Shown in pieces: positions 1-12,054 of a stretch of DNA of 46,746 bases. Source of the DNA: Gnetum montanum. Lineage: Eukaryota > Streptophyta > Gnetopsida > Gnetales > Gnetaceae. The notes beneath the pieces are model-generated. The model worked only from the letters and a program-made list of their open reading frames with translations. It made no database searches and was not told the origin of the DNA. The stretch lies in the NCBI GenBank assembly GCA_015680685.1, contig MNCI01033300.1, positions 369,415-416,160 of the forward strand, given 5' to 3'. Both the position numbers and the translations under genes were made by a program. How positions within the stretch are numbered: position 1 is the first letter of the stretch; the number at the start of each line of letters is the position of its first letter.

Positions 1-660
1 GTATGCCTAGTAGCATTTTAGTTGATAATCCCAATGGCTATTATACTAGTCTAGAGTGTACAAAATATTGGGAATGGATGCCTATCATCATTAAGCTAGT
101 CTAGGATTTATTTCTATTGTCTCTTAGACTTAATATTCAATTCTATGTTGTACATTTTCTTACCTCATTGCAAATAACATCATATCATATGTCTCATTTT
201 AGGTTAAATAATGTTTACTAAATCATACCTAACCAAAATGGTAAGACAATGATCAATAATTGAAAATGAAATTTTTACTTATTTCCATTGAGACCCCTTG
301 GATATATTGGACCAGTTTCAGAATTCCTTTTTAGAAATTTTTTTTCTTTCTATAACTTAGTGTTATGTAGAAAAATTGAATTTGTGATTTGGAGTTACTA
401 GGCCAAGATCATTACCATTAGGCTAACACCTCATTGTTATAAAATTGAGGCTTGAAGTAGAACCTATGACCTCCTTAATACCAAAATTAACTCTTAAGTC
501 TCAACCATAAAATTAGAACTATTCTACCAACCTATGTCTAACAATTATGTATCAACTATATAAAAGCTACATTAAGTCCATCCATGAATTACAATAAGGT
601 CACTAGTAAAGCTTGTGATTTGTATAATTAGGCATAGGGCTTAGTAGCAGGCTAAGCTAA
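1..660 (+). repeat. Degraded LTR, D-type, partial, + orientation
   Basis: Bases 1-290 and 545-650 align by eye, in order, with the reverse complement of the D LTRs: the TAATCCCA block near 26, the CTAGTCTAG block, CATATGTCTCATTTTAGG near 190, then TTAAGTCCATCCATGAA near 570 and GTGATTTGTAT...GGCATAGGG near 614-640, which is the usual LTR 3' end. The gap between the halves is filled by a SINE-like insertion. The left end lies outside the window. No coding potential is visible. Assignment rests on pattern similarity only. Confidence 0.45.
300..436 (-). mobile_element. tRNA-derived SINE-like copy, minus strand
   Basis: Read on the minus strand from 436, the sequence begins CAATGAGGTGTTAGCCTAAT and keeps a tRNA-like A-box core (TAGCCTAATGGTAA). 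It matches the plus-strand copy at 2068-2205 over roughly 120 bases with scattered substitutions. It interrupts a degraded LTR. A clear B box and a 3' tail are not recognisable, so the ends are approximate. Confidence 0.4.
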
Positions 661-909
661 TTGCCAGTGGGTGCAAGTTGTAGCCCCTTGTAGTTAGTCA
701 AAATTTAATTTTTATAAAATGAGAACTACCATAATGGAAGACCAACAATCACAAGAGGGCTATAATAGGGAAATGAAGATCTTAATTGAGTTGTAATCAT
801 TTGAGTACTAACTTGAGAAGTCATATTCTTACGCGCTTACACTTGTAGCTCTTTAATGAGCATTATGAGTGATTAAATTAGGATCATTACCTTGATGGTC
901 CAAGCCTTA
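661..909. other. Intergenic stretch between two degraded LTRs
   Basis: AT-rich sequence without an open reading frame, RNA gene or recognisable repeat. It could be internal sequence of an old element whose coding capacity is gone. Confidence 0.5.
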
Positions 910-1800
910 TGATGAGTGGTTGAGCAATCCCAACACTTTACCATACAAGTCACAAGTGCTAGCATGCGACCAGACTGTAATCCGCATATGGACAATGTAA
1001 TTATGCAAGCAATTGATGTTAAACTTGTGATCATTATCTTCTAATCTTGAGTCAGTGAAGTCTAAGTGTATGGTTTAACTTGTAATGAGGCATATGTTAT
1101 GTGATGTTGTGAGGCATATTTTACTCCTAAGTGTAAACATAATAGGAATGAAGTTAAATGCTAAATCTAAATAATGATAGAAATGTAAATCTATTCTATC
1201 CTATAGTGATGAGCATTCATTCTTGGCTTATTGGACATGCCTTGGACTCATGTAACCATTACTAGGATTACCAAGTGAATTCACCACTAAGCGAATCAAG
1301 TGAAATCACTACTTGGTTACCAAACAATTGCACTTTAATGCTCAAAACTAGTTGTACTCAGTCCGATTTACTAATGAACAACTAAATTAAAGTGCTTGGA
1401 AAATGTAAATGATTAAGCTAAGAAAACATGGAAATTATGCTAAGTAAGCAAATAAAACTAAGTGGATGTTGCAATGATGGAAAGCAATCTTGATCTTTAT
1501 TGCCATCATAAACTATGTCCAAGTATAGTTCACTCACATAAAGATTCCATTCAACTACTAAGCATCACACAGTAAGCATTCACTCTATAGCTAATTAAGA
1601 AAACAAACTGCAAGAGTCTCCCTAAGACTTGTAATGAAAAGTTGTTGATTGTATGCCCAAGTATTAGTTTTTATAGGGCTACATGTACCCTAAGGCACGA
1701 TATTAACGATAATGTAGCATAGGTTACATCATCATATCTATGACATTGTTGCTACAATATTATAGATACGATATCATAATGCAAAAAAAATTGAATTTAT
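910..1800 (-). repeat. Degraded LTR, D-type, minus orientation
   Basis: Starts TGATGAGTGG at 910, the same terminus as the minus-oriented LTRs of D. It follows D through TGATGAGCATTC (1207), the paired GGTTACC/GGATTACC motifs (1260-1330), ATCTTGATCTTTATT (1487) and the TATA-region and GATATC-like block (1690-1780). The right end is unclear because the last 80 bases of the D LTR are not recognisable. The palindromic block is strongly CpG-depleted, which suggests an old insertion. No matching internal region is attached, so it is either a solo LTR or a truncated element. Confidence 0.6.
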
Positions 1801-2067
1801 CGCCTTGTATGTGGGAGAGGAGTGAAGGTTGGATTGGCTTATTTATTTCTTCTTGGGGGTTTGTATGCTTCCAAATTTATGAGTAAGAATAAAGTTTCTT
1901 TTCTTTTCTTGTCCAATTAATCACTTGTTTGAGGTTTATGATCATTTTGAAAGAGCTTGAATTATGGAATCGAAGAAAACTCTTCATTAGTTAATCAACC
2001 ATAGCTTAATTAGGAGAAACCTAGAATTAGATGAATATATGTACTTCTTAGACATATAGCCAACACG
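1801..2067. other. Unassigned flank
   Basis: No gene, RNA or repeat recognised. It may contain the diverged terminal part of the preceding LTR (TTGAATTTATCG near 1790). Confidence 0.4.
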
Positions 2068-2205
2068 ACAATGAGGTGTTAGCCTAGTGGTATAGGTCTT
2101 GGCCTGGAAACCCTAGTTCATAAATTTGATTCTAATAGGTAGCATTGAGTTATAAATTTCTATAAATCTTGGGATGTACCTATGTTTTAATTATTTCAAG
2201 TTCTA
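2068..2205 (+). mobile_element. tRNA-derived SINE-like copy, plus strand
   Basis: CAATGAGGTGTTAGCCTAGT followed by GGTATAGG resembles a tRNA 5' half with an RNA polymerase III A box. CTAGTTCATAAATTTGATTC sits at B-box distance but is a weak match. A related copy lies inverted at 300-436. It ends against a C-rich and CA-rich simple repeat, which may have grown from its tail. Could also be a degenerate tRNA pseudogene. Confidence 0.45.
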
Positions 2206-2209
2206 ACAT

Positions 2210-2256
2210 CCCCCCCCCCCCCCTCACACACACACACACAGACACACTCACGCACA
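2210..2256. repeat. Microsatellite (C)14 then (CA)n
   Basis: Fourteen C residues (2210-2223) are followed by an imperfect CA run to 2256. It directly abuts the left target-site duplication of element A. Length in an assembly is unreliable here. Confidence 0.9.
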
Positions 2257-2257
2257 T

Positions 2258-3077
2258 TGATGAAATGTGTTTTTTATTTGCTGCGATGTCGAGGCCTTAA
2301 TGGGATGTCAAGTATCCGATGTTGGAGATATCCTCTAGCTTATAAATATAGCACCAGGGCTCCTAATTTGGCATTAGGTTTTAGTTTTTAGTCAAAGTAG
2401 CAAAGCTCTTGTAGTTTATTTTCTACGAAGTTAGAATAATTTCTAAGTGCCCGTAGAAAAAGTCTAAGTGTGTATGGTTCTTTGTTCAAACACTAATGTA
2501 CCTAAGCATAGCAGTGTGATGGAAATAAAATAGACTCTTTTGATAATCCTTGCAGCACTGAGAATAGATTGATATTTTCTTTTATGCATTTTACTTTTAT
2601 GATTTTTACTTTAATGCATTTAAATTGAGTAATCTATTTCCAACAGTTAATGAACACAAAAATGACGACTTTGATCTTACATATATTTCTTGGTGACCCA
2701 ACAACACTTAACGTTTGTAGCCCAGTAGTGCTATATGTGTTCATAATATGTCCAAGAAAGTAGGGTGGTTACTTGTGTTAGGCTAGATAGTCAATAACAA
2801 ATTAGATTTTAAATTACTTCACTCATCATTCTTATTGTAGGTAATCAAATCTATAAAATATAAAATAAGAAAAATCATATACCTTAATTACACTTAAACC
2901 ATACTCTTAAGTCTCATAAGTGTAGTTGGAAAGACAACGAATGTTCTCAATGTCCATTTTACTTCCTAGAAGAGCTAGTGTACTTGAGAACTATAGGTCC
3001 ATAGAATTTGACCAGATCATACATAAATGCCTTAGTGATTTGTATGGTTGGGCATAGGGGTACCTTGCTACTCATCA
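2258..3077 (+). repeat. Element A 5' LTR
   Basis: Begins TGATGAAATG and ends CTACTCATCA next to the PBS. TATAAATATA at 2341-2350 is the promoter box; degenerate CGATGTC/CGATGTT units lie upstream (2283-2325), where the other elements carry GATATC palindromes. TGCCCGTAG at 2450 is conserved downstream. The 3' LTR is about 30 bases longer, with frequent single-base differences. Confidence 0.9.
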
Positions 3078-3078
3078 T

Positions 3079-3096
3079 TGGTGCCGTTACTAGGGA
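3079..3096 (+). promoter_or_regulatory. Element A primer binding site
   Basis: TGGTGCCGTTACTAGGGA, one base after the LTR. It is close to TGGCGCCGTTGCCGGGGA, the complement of the tRNA-Asp 3' end used by Athila-type elements, with four differences. Confidence 0.85.
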
Positions 3097-3250
3097 TCTT
3101 TTGGTTTTTTCGTGCACTTTCTAGGACCTAGTGAAAAGTATTTAAATCATTGGAACAAACCCTAGAGTCATATCACATCTTAAGATTACTACAACAATAT
3201 TTAAAAGCACACTGTGATTTTTATTTTTACTTTTATTTTTCTAACTAAAA

Positions 3251-5700
3251 ATGTCTTCTTCTCACAAGAGCGATTTTCCATGCAAGTATAATAAAGCTTA
3301 TCAGCCAATGCCTCAATAGTATCGAATAGTATATGCTCATCTTGATGAGTATGTACCAAACTTCACCTTCATCCTGCACCAAGATGAATAGTTGCAATGG
3401 CGTGACATGGAGGGTAACATTGTGTTGCCTTTTGATCAATCTATTCTTGCAATGCTATACCAAATTCTTATACAATATGGTCTTCAAGAACGTCATGCTA
3501 AGTATGTTGTGCAAGATACTAATGCCAAGGATTATCATCCCACTAAGGCACAACATCTATAAGAATAATAGCTAAAATAACATCATGAATCTTCGAAGGG
3601 GAAAAGATTTAATGATTCTCCATTCTTGTTATACCAAAAAGCTAGTGGAGAATCCTTCTTTGGGGTTTTTCCATTCAATGAAACTCCTCTAGTTGACTTC
3701 GGTGAAGAAGGTCAAAACCAGAACTTGCAGTCCACAATTTACAATCCTAGTTCTAGTAAAAATGGATCCAATGACAAAGAAGGATCTAGAGGTGCAAGTC
3801 AAAGTAGGGATGTGAACAAAAGGTAGGATTGTGATCGTGGTCATGATCATCGAAGAGGTGGTAGCAGGCACCATGATGGTATTGGTTCTTCTTCCTCTTC
3901 CCCTTCGTTATCATCATCTTCTTCTTCTGGCTCTGATTGTGACCATAAAAGGCAAGACCATGATGGAGGTGACCAAAATATCCAGCGGGACCAAAATAAC
4001 CGAAATGACCATTGGGAAAGGCAAGATCAAGGGCATAGACATTCAAGAGAGGCACATCGCCATGAACGAAGGGATATTAAAGGACATTGTAAGCACCATG
4101 ACCAAGGCCTTTATGAGCTTTTGGTTGCTACTTGAAGTATTCTAAATATGGTAGGGGCAATATGTATTATAACAAGGTATGTAAAGGATAGTCGAATCAA
4201 AAGGTTAGACATGAACAATATTCCTCAATTTGAAGGAGGATATAACTCTGATCCAAAAAATCATATCCAAAATTTCCAAGATATATGTGTCTTGCAAAAC
4301 ATAGAGAATGAGTGTTAGAGACTTAAGTTGTTTCCTAGGATACTCATCAAAGAAGAAGAAAACTGGTACCGGTCCTTAGAGCTAGAATCTATCAGACAAT
4401 GGAGTACCATGCTTGAGTTATTCAATGATAAATATCAAATGTACTCTAGAGTGTCCAACTTGAGAAGGAAAATCCAAGGATGAAAATAAGAAAGACATGA
4501 ACCCTTGGATGCTGCCATCAACCAATACTATTCCTTGATGCATAAATGTCCTAGCCATGGTTATTCTCAACTAGATCAACTTCACCACATAGTAGATGGG
4601 GCTTTGATCAGAAACAAGGAGAATCTTTGGTGTCTATGCCCAGGGGCAATTGTTAGAATTAAGTGCCCATCAGATGCCAATATTAATCAAGCATGCAACT
4701 AAAGAGAAGGATGAATTAAGAAAAAGAGAAAGTGTAGAAGAGTACAACTGTGATCCTTCCATTCGAAAGAGGGAGGTTTAAATTTGTGATAGTGAGGATG
4801 AATTCACATCTGATGAGGTGGTGAATAGAAAAACCTTGCCACTCTAAAAATTTCAATCTAAAATTACAACCAAGGTTGATTAGTTATGGGTCTCCATGGA
4901 TGGAAAATTTAAAGTTGTCCTCAAAATTGCTGAAGAGTCTAAAGAACAAGGTAGTGATCATGAGTGCAAGAGGTGCAAGGAAGTTGAATGTGCTTATCAA
5001 AAAGGTAAGGGTAAGATTGTTGTAGTACAAGAGGTGATGAAAAGTGAATTAGATGATGATGGTGGATGTGAAATCTACCAATATGTACATCCTAAGAGAT
5101 GTTGCCCCATTGTGTCACACTTACAGGAGTCTGGGGTGTATGCTTTGAATCCATGACTAACACAAAGGAAAACATCCAGAAGATTACCTTATCCTTAAGG
5201 TAATTTTAGGTAGTTCTGCCAACAATAGTAATATTATCCAAGTGGGGCTCCATTGCAACCATATGAGTAGTATCAATAGTGGTAGCAACCACAATCTTGA
5301 GCATTAGCACCACCAAGGTAGTAGTACCCGTACTGGTAGCCTAATCCATATGGTTATTACGTTCAGTAACCCTTGTCTCTACATGACTCCTCTAGTCACT
5401 TCTCTACTTTCCAACCTCACTACCACCCTTCTAATTATTATTGAACTCATTCTGCACATGAAAGAAGGGATACCACCTCTTACCCTTATCCTTCTTCTAT
5501 CCCTGTACATGTTCCTCCTCCACCTGCATAGCTACCACCTACTCCACCTATGCAAGGTGAACTACCAGCTCAACCACAACAACATAATGCTATGAGGGCT
5601 ATTAACTTATAACTAGTTTATCAATCAGATGGGTCAAATACTTGATCAAAGAAAAGACCTTTCTTTTGACCTCATAGTCCACCTAAGCCCTCACATACAC
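3251..5700 (+). pseudogene. gag: Element A gag, broken
   Basis: Capsid precursor of the retrotransposon. ATG at 3251 starts MSSSHKSDF; the next block carries DEYVPNFTFILHQDE (about 3348-3390), also present in G and B, with in-frame stops at 3316 and just after the DE. A Ser/Arg/Asp/His-rich stretch (about 3800-4100) resembles the RD/SR-rich segment of G and D. The capsid core runs from about 4200 to 4760 (MNNIPQFEGGYNSDP, WYRSLELESIRQW, MYSRVSNLR) with several stops. A Pro/Tyr/Gln-rich linker (about 5200-5600) leads to protease. No classical CCHC knuckle is seen; only a degenerate Cys cluster remains near 5070-5110, where C keeps C-x2-C. Cannot be translated as one protein. Confidence 0.8.
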
Positions 5701-5789
5701 TCATGGTTGACAACCCTACTTCTGCATCTTCCTCTGTATCAAATACCTTTGAGTCCCCTTTAAACCAAAATCTACCTAGGATCCATACC

Positions 5790-6300
5790 GTCATGCTTGC
5801 TCATATTGTATCTGATTGGATCCATGTTGGAAACCTTTCGAGGAAATTAGCTAATCCTAGAAGTCTAATTTATTTGTAAATTGTTGGGAATGCACCATGA
5901 AAGGCTCTTCTTGATTCAGGTTCTGGTGTTAATTTACTTTCTCATGAGTTGTACACTGCATTGAACTTACCTCCTCTAAAAAAGAGCAACATAAGATTAG
6001 AATTGGTAGACTAGTCCAGCACGATTTCATTGAGACTGGTAGAAGGCATTGCGACCATTGTCTATGGGTGATCTTATCCTACCAATTTCTTAGTAATCAA
6101 AGTGAAGAACTACAAAGGGGATTTCCCAATCATTTTGGGAAGGGCAAAGTTCAGGACTATTGATGCAAGAATGGGCATAAGAGATCTTTTTCTAGAAATA
6201 TCCAAAAAAATGCATTTAGAAAGATCGAGGAGAAAATAATTCCATGTATCATGTATGGCAATATTGGGTGCAATGTTGTGCAAAAACTCTAAGTCGCAAA
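5790..6300 (+). pseudogene. pol: Element A aspartic protease, broken
   Basis: Retroviral-type protease that would cleave Gag-Pol. The active-site segment LLDSGSGVNLLS is readable near 5910-5945, followed by NIRLEL, NFLVIK and FPIILGRA, the same order as in the better preserved copy of G. Stops occur before the active site (near 5878 and 5898), at 6012 and near 6070. The second strand motif ILGRA is intact. Confidence 0.8.
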
Positions 6301-6714
6301 GCAAGCATCTATCTCTATATGTAAGTCATGTGCACCAGAAGCAAAAATCTAAAGGTGTCTATACACAACAGCCACAAAATAGGAGGGCACCCAATGGCTA
6401 ACTATTGATTCAAAAAGTAGCACACTTTGCATGGAACCAACTAAGAGTCTAACATGCACATATGTCACAAGCATGGATGAACTAGAGAAAGTTCATCACC
6501 AACTCTTTGAGGATACAAATGATGAGACTCACTGGGGAGAGTTGAAAATTCCTAAAAATTTTAAGCAAAATCCCCTTGAACTGAAAATTTTATTGATCAA
6601 AATGGAATATGTGTTTTTGAAAAACTGGAAGCTGGTCATAATCAATGTAAATTTTGCTTCAAAGCAGAAAAAGATGCAATTGAAGGTAGTTGAAAAATGA
6701 TCAGTAGCTTTTGC

Positions 6715-7660
6715 TTGGTCATATCCTGAACTCATAGGGATTGATCCTAAGATATTCCAGCATTGCATCTACATTGATTCACCCATGAAGCTAAAAAGAT
6801 AGCCACAAAGGCAATTGAATCCCAAACTGAAGTAAATCATCAAGGCAGAAATTGAGCAACTCCTCAAGGTGGGGTTCATTTATCCCATTGCAAATAGTGA
6901 GTTGGTTAGTACACTCATAATTGTTCCAAAGAAATGTGCCAAGTGGCAAGTTTGTATCGATTTTTGGCTACTAAATATGACAACATCCAAACATCATTTT
7001 CCATTGCCATTTGTTGATTAAGTGCTAGACACAATATCTGGGCATTACTACTATAGTTTTCTAGATGGTTATAGTGGCTATAACCAAATTCAAATTGCAC
7101 CAAAAGACCAAGAAAAGACAACATTCATGAGTTCCTAGGGGACTTTTGCATATCACAAGATGCCATTTCATCTATGCAATGCTCCTGCCATATTTCAACG
7201 CCTAGTTCTAAGCATTTTCAATAGTGGATTGGCAGTGGTATGGAGGTCTTCATGGATGACTTCTTCACTTATGGAGCTACATTTGAATAAGCCTTGGATT
7301 GACTTGAGAAAGTGCTTAAATGATGTGTTGAAACTAAATTGTGGCTCAATTGGTAGAAAAGTCACTTAATGATCCAGGAGGGTATTGTATTAGGGCATAG
7401 AATATCACAAGTAGGAATTGAGGTAGATCTTGAGAAAATAAGGGTCATCCAAGGAATAACCCATCAACCAGAAACTGTCAAAGATGTTCAATCATTCCTT
7501 GGACATATTAGCTACTAACGATGATTCATAGAGAATTTCTCTAAGATTGCAGAACCATTGGTGGAGCTAACAAAGAAAGATGCTCACTTTGTCTGGACCA
7601 TAAAATGTGAAAAAGCATTCTAATAGTTGAAAGGAAAATTTGTAGAAACTATAATTCTAC
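6715..7660 (+). pseudogene. pol: Element A reverse transcriptase, broken
   Basis: Copies the RNA genome into DNA. Motifs in order: INPKLK-like entry with LLKVGFIYPIA (about 6860-6895), VPKK (6928), VCIDFWLLN (6952-6978), YYSFLDGYSGYNQIQIA (about 7045-7095), MPFHLCNAPAIFQRL (7160-7205) and the catalytic FMDDFF (about 7248-7265), which lies in another frame than the preceding block. The connection domain keeps SFLGHISY (7495). At least two frameshifts and several stops; FMDD itself is intact. Closest homologue in the window is the RT of B. Confidence 0.85.
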
Positions 7661-8045
7661 CGAACTAGTTTAGACCATTTCATATCATAAAGGATGCATC
7701 AAATTATACCTTGAGAGCCATGTTGACACAATTAGATGACAAGAAATGTCCATATTACATCCACTACGCTAGCTGAAGCATTGTGGGTGCACAACTAAAC
7801 TACACCACTACAAAAAAAGAATTGATGGTAGTGATGTTTACTCTAGGAAAGTTTAGGCATTATGTGCTTGGATACAAGGTGTTTATGCACACAAACTATA
7901 GTGCCATCCTCTTCCTAATGAACAAGCCAACGGTGAGCCCATGTGTCAAATGGTGGCTAGTAATCTTGCAAGAATTTTATCTTATGATGGTAGATCAAAT
8001 GGGTACTGAGAATGTGATCGTTGATCAATTCTCTCAGTTGTGATG
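7661..8045 (+). pseudogene. pol: Element A RNase H domain, broken
   Basis: Would degrade the RNA strand of the hybrid. DASNYTLRAML (about 7690-7725), then an open stretch from 7783 with YTTTKKELMVV, FRHYVLGYKVFMHTNYSA and VDQFSQL. The third catalytic Asp, expected in HTDHS as in B, is Asn here (HTNYS), so the domain would be inactive even if translated. Length matches the family. Confidence 0.8.
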
Positions 8046-8238
8046 GGATGACAAAGAGGAGGAAGATCCATTATCTAATATGTTTCCTAATGAAATCCTC
8101 TTTGCTAGGGCTATAATTGAATAATTACCCAATGAGCCTAAATGGTATGATGGCATTCTCACCTATCTTCTCATTCAAGAGATGCCACAAGGGTTGGACC
8201 ACCAAAAGAAATAGTAGTTTCTTCACTAGGTAAAACAC

Positions 8239-9390
8239 TTGATGGAGATCAACAGACACCTCTACAAGGTGTGTGTCGATGCCATGGTTCATTGGTGTAT
8301 CCTTGATGTTGATCAACTATGCATTCTCCAAGACACGCATGAAGGTCCTTGTGGAGGACACTATGCTGGGAGATGCATGTCCATTAAAATCCTGATGGCA
8401 GGGTACTATTGGCTAGCAATCTTCAAGGATGCTCACCATTATGTCTACTTTTATGAATGCCAAAAAGATGGTGGAATGACTACTCGAATGCAGGGACCTC
8501 AACAATGGATTCAACTACTAGAATCCTTTAACATCTGGGGCATTGATTTCATGGGTCCCATCACACCCATGTCAAATGAAAAGGTGTACATCATAGTCTC
8601 TATTGACTATTGTACAAAATGGGCAAAAGCAGCAGTAGTCACTGACTATGCATCTTCTACTGCTGCTCGGTTTGTACAAAAAAATGTTGTAAACAATTTT
8701 GGTGTACCACATGCATTAATTTCTAATAATGGAACTCACTTTATAAGCACTACTTTCAAAAACTCATGCAACACTTGGGGGTTGAACATAAACTCACAAC
8801 ACTTTACCATCCCCTAGCTAATGGTCAAGTTGAGGTTACCAATAGGGAAATCACAAAAATACTAACAAAAACTGTTAGTAAGTATAGGAAAGACTACAGC
8901 ACAAAACTCAACGATGCCCTTTGAACCTACCATTTAATATAGAAACTTCTTATAGGCTACTCTCCCTATAAGCTTGTGTATAGGAAATTACCAATACTTC
9001 CTATTCAATCCAAGCTTCGTACACTTTCAATAGCTTATGACCTCAACCTTGACTTAAGTCTCACACAAAAAAAAAGACTAATAAATCTCAACCTACTAAA
9101 CGAAAATAGATTGGTAGCCCTATCATCTAACGAGTTGCACAAGGCCTACAACAAAAGCATCATGACCTAAAAATCAAAAATGTCAAACTCCAACTGGGAG
9201 ATAATGTTCTCTACTGGAACCCCACACACATACCTTAACGAACTAAGTTTCAAACATTGTGGGAAGGACCTTACATCATTTACGACACTTTTTCTTCTGG
9301 GGCCATGATGATCTACAAGCCTAAGAGCCCAAACAAGAAATAATTGGTCAACATTCAACAAATCAAACCTTTCCATGAGCATAAGCTAGC
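8239..9390 (+). pseudogene. pol: Element A integrase, broken
   Basis: Would insert the cDNA. An open block of 192 codons (8239-8817) holds the zinc-binding HHCC region (H34, H41, C74), but the first Cys of the C-x2-C pair is Phe (F71). The catalytic core follows: D103 in WGIDFMGPI, then LISNNGTHF where the second catalytic Asp should be (N163 here). After the stop at 8815 the frame resumes with ANGQVEVTNREI, which carries the third catalytic Glu. The C-terminal part (8976-9370) has LGYSPYKLVYRKLP, a stop-rich NELHKAYNK segment and the G-P-Y motif GPYIIYDTF. Dead by stops and by two active-site losses. Confidence 0.85.
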
Positions 9391-9956
9391 TAATACAACA
9401 AATGCCTCATCAGATGGACAACCATGCTCAATATTTCGGATCTCCTTCTTTCAACTTAGTCGTGGAGGAGATGGCCATCCACGCTAACCATATAAGTAGC
9501 TCCTCAGTTTTTCAACTTTTTGTTTTACACATTTTTTGTTTTATAACTTTTTATTTTACACATTCTTTATTTTACATATTTTTTTTCATTTTATTAATTT
9601 TTTCTAATTTTTTTTACACCATCATTAGTAAAATTGCTATTTCTTGAATATTTTACACTTTATTTTATAATTTCTTTTATTTGGTGTGATTTTCTAACTT
9701 TTTGTTAATAACTACCAAGTACATTGGTAATGCATTGATTGATGGTGGTATATACTATTTTTATTATTTGATTGTTGGTGTCTAGTTTCTAGCTTTGAAT
9801 TTCATTACGGATAATTAGGACATAGTTTCTTTTTCATGCAATACGCAATGAGTTCACAACATTCACCCATCCATAAACTCTATGGTTTTCCTTATTCTGG
9901 ACACGTGTAGTCCCTTTTCATTAATAAAACTTTAATAAATTTGTGACTTTGGTAGT
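9391..9956 (+). other. Element A noncoding region after pol, up to the B insertion
   Basis: T-rich (TTTTACACATT repeats) sequence that is conserved in position with G 16370-16730 and, inverted, with B, C and D. It contains CAATGAGTTCACA and GGACACGTGTAGTCCCTTTTC blocks shared with G 16630-16710. It ends at GTAGT, the left target duplication of B (9952-9956). No ORF worth calling; the 81-codon frame at 9402 is the diverged pol tail plus T-rich DNA. Confidence 0.7.
9454..9476 (+). promoter_or_regulatory. Polypurine-like motif at the end of pol (A)
   Basis: CTTAGTCGTGGAGGAGATGG is near-identical in position and sequence to G 16337-16356 and B 19088-19109 (minus), and it resembles the true 3' polypurine tracts of the group. 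It may act as a central polypurine tract. Function is inferred. Confidence 0.5.
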
Positions 9957-10802
9957 TGATGAGCGGTAAGATACCCCTACATCCAACCATACAAATACGA
10001 GCGTTCACGCGCAATTTGGTCAAACTCCGAGGATTAAGTGCTTATGTACCTACATAGAACAAAAATAAATTATGCAGTCGTTGTCTTAGCAAGCTTACTT
10101 GTAAGGCACAATTGTATGCTTAAGTAAACTTGAGGTATATGATATTTATGTTGTTTTTTAATGTTTTCTATCTTGGTCTCCTAAGTGTGTGTGCAATGAA
10201 AAGATTTAACTAACTAATGGATTTTTGTAACTCTAATGTGAATCAAATCCTAACACCAGCATCCGTTCCCAGTCTCTGGATACATCCTAAACCAGTGTAA
10301 CACTACTGGGATTACCAAACGCTAGTCGTTAGTGGGTTACCAAGTGTTCCACGTATGCTTGAAGTGGTTGTGCTGAGTGTGCTAATTCATTGATAATTGA
10401 TAATTAATGATTCTATGGAAATAACATTAATTAACTAATCAAAGCATCAAATAACAGTAAATAACATTAAATGTAATAATTAAGCTATTTTGATTGTTAC
10501 AAGGTTTATCACAAAGTTCATCTTTATTTCCGGACACAAGGTGTGCTCAAGTACATAATGCTTGAATAAAGATCTGTTCACTCTATGAATTCTACTATGG
10601 GCACTCAGAAATAATTCTAACTTTGGAATAAAAAAACTGCAAGAGTTTGGCTAAGGGACTAAGAAAAAACTACTTAAAACCAAGCACCCTTGTCTCTTAT
10701 TTATAGATAACGAGACAGGTTCCAACATTGTGTGTCCAATATCGGGGATCTAGTACCGATATCACAGATTCAATATCAGGTCACTTATTTGGTGACTCAT
10801 CA
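9957..10802 (-). repeat. Element B 3' LTR
   Basis: On plus coordinates it runs TGATGAGCGG...GACTCATCA. TATA box (minus) at 10697-10706; degenerate GATATC palindromes at 10736-10790. It aligns along its length with 22371-23223. Confidence 0.92.
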
Positions 10803-10825
10803 TACCCCCACGATAGAATGAAAAC
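10803..10825 (-). promoter_or_regulatory. Element B 3' polypurine tract
   Basis: On the minus strand, CATTCTATCGTGGGGGTA lies immediately before the LTR start TGATGAGT. Purine-rich core GTGGGGGTA primes plus-strand synthesis in this family. Confidence 0.8.
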
Positions 10826-12054
10826 TCATCCTTGAGTTCCTTACAAAATATTGGGAATGTATGGGATTATTGACTGAACAACAACTGATGGTGTCATGGA
10901 ATGACAGACTCAAAATGCCTAATGAACGAATCAACAAACGTATTACAGCATTGGTGTTCATAACCATTGTGGTGAACACTGTACATAGATGACATCCAAA
11001 CCCTTATTTGATAGTCTTGAAGAGGGAGAGAAGAGAAAATGAGGCACGTTGCTGCTGATTTCAAAAATGTGCACATTGTTGTTCATCCATGGCCACATGA
11101 CTAAGCTTGTTCCTTGCATAAATGCTCTTGCTTGAGTCCATCTTGAGTGCTCTCTCCTATCCCAATCCATTGTTCATGTGATTACCATTTTCACACACCA
11201 CACAATCATGAATTAGCAAGGATAGATATGATATAATGTAGTTGATATCTTGCCTCGATATGAAGTACATTGGCTAGGTTGTGGGTATGGCAGATACTGG
11301 GTTAGAGGTTTGTAACTGATAATTATCCAAGATGTAGGGGTAAGATAAGTAATGGAATGGAAAAATTTTGTGATAGGCCCACATGACTAAGAGTGAACCT
11401 ATGATAGCAGTAGGATAGAAAATGAAAGAAAAAGGAAGATAGGAGAAAGAACAACAGTGAAGCCAATGAAAATGTAGAGAAAAACAAAAATGGATGTCAT
11501 GGATGGGGTTAAACGATAAATAACTAATTGCAAGAAATGTTTAAGGGAAAGAACTTAACAATTGCACGAAAAAGAAATGCTAATGGGTCCTCCCCAAAGT
11601 AGGCTTATGCCTTTTATGCCTTGACAAACCCACAAACCAAAGATTTCATAGGCTCTAGGAATGACATATGGAGACAATAGTTAAGGATTCACCCATAAGA
11701 ATTTACCAAAGAATAACAATGCGTCAACCAAGATATAGACTAATCATAAAATTGGCAATGAGGTAGAATATGGGAAGTAATATAGAAAGAGAAGAGAGAA
11801 TGGAATGGAATCCCAAAATTGAGGTTGTGTAAAGTCCCTTGTGTATTATGTGGTTAAGGTGACTTAATAAAATTCAGTCCAAAGCCAGAATAAAACTAAC
11901 CACATCCAGTGACCTCGCATCAACACACTTGACCCACCCATCCTCCTAAAGTAACAAGAACACTTCCACAGAGCAAGCACCATCCCCAAAAAGAGAAGAA
12001 TAGAGAAGTAGAAAGTGAGAAAGGGGCTTAGTTAGAGGGAACCTTCAGGCATGG
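10826..12054 (-). other. Element B noncoding region with short exon-like remnant, 3' of G insertion
   Basis: Minus-strand sequence homologous to A 32036-33470 and G 16740-17997. At 11170-10958 a short frame starting MDWDRREHSRWTQARAF matches the G frame MDWTWRKHLGWTGAG, the only coding-like part. Upstream, CTAATTCATGATT is shared with the branch-point region of A. The block TGGGTCCTCCCCAAAG (11586) is part of the noncoding segment conserved in all five elements. Otherwise nothing is recognisable. Confidence 0.65.

Noticed and set aside
3245-3439. Short frame on the minus strand over the start of A gag
   Set aside because: Shadow of the plus-strand gag text; no similarity to anything and no support from B or G.
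7783-8043. Independent host gene for a small RNase-like protein
   Set aside because: It is the RNase H domain of A pol, collinear with RT and integrase.
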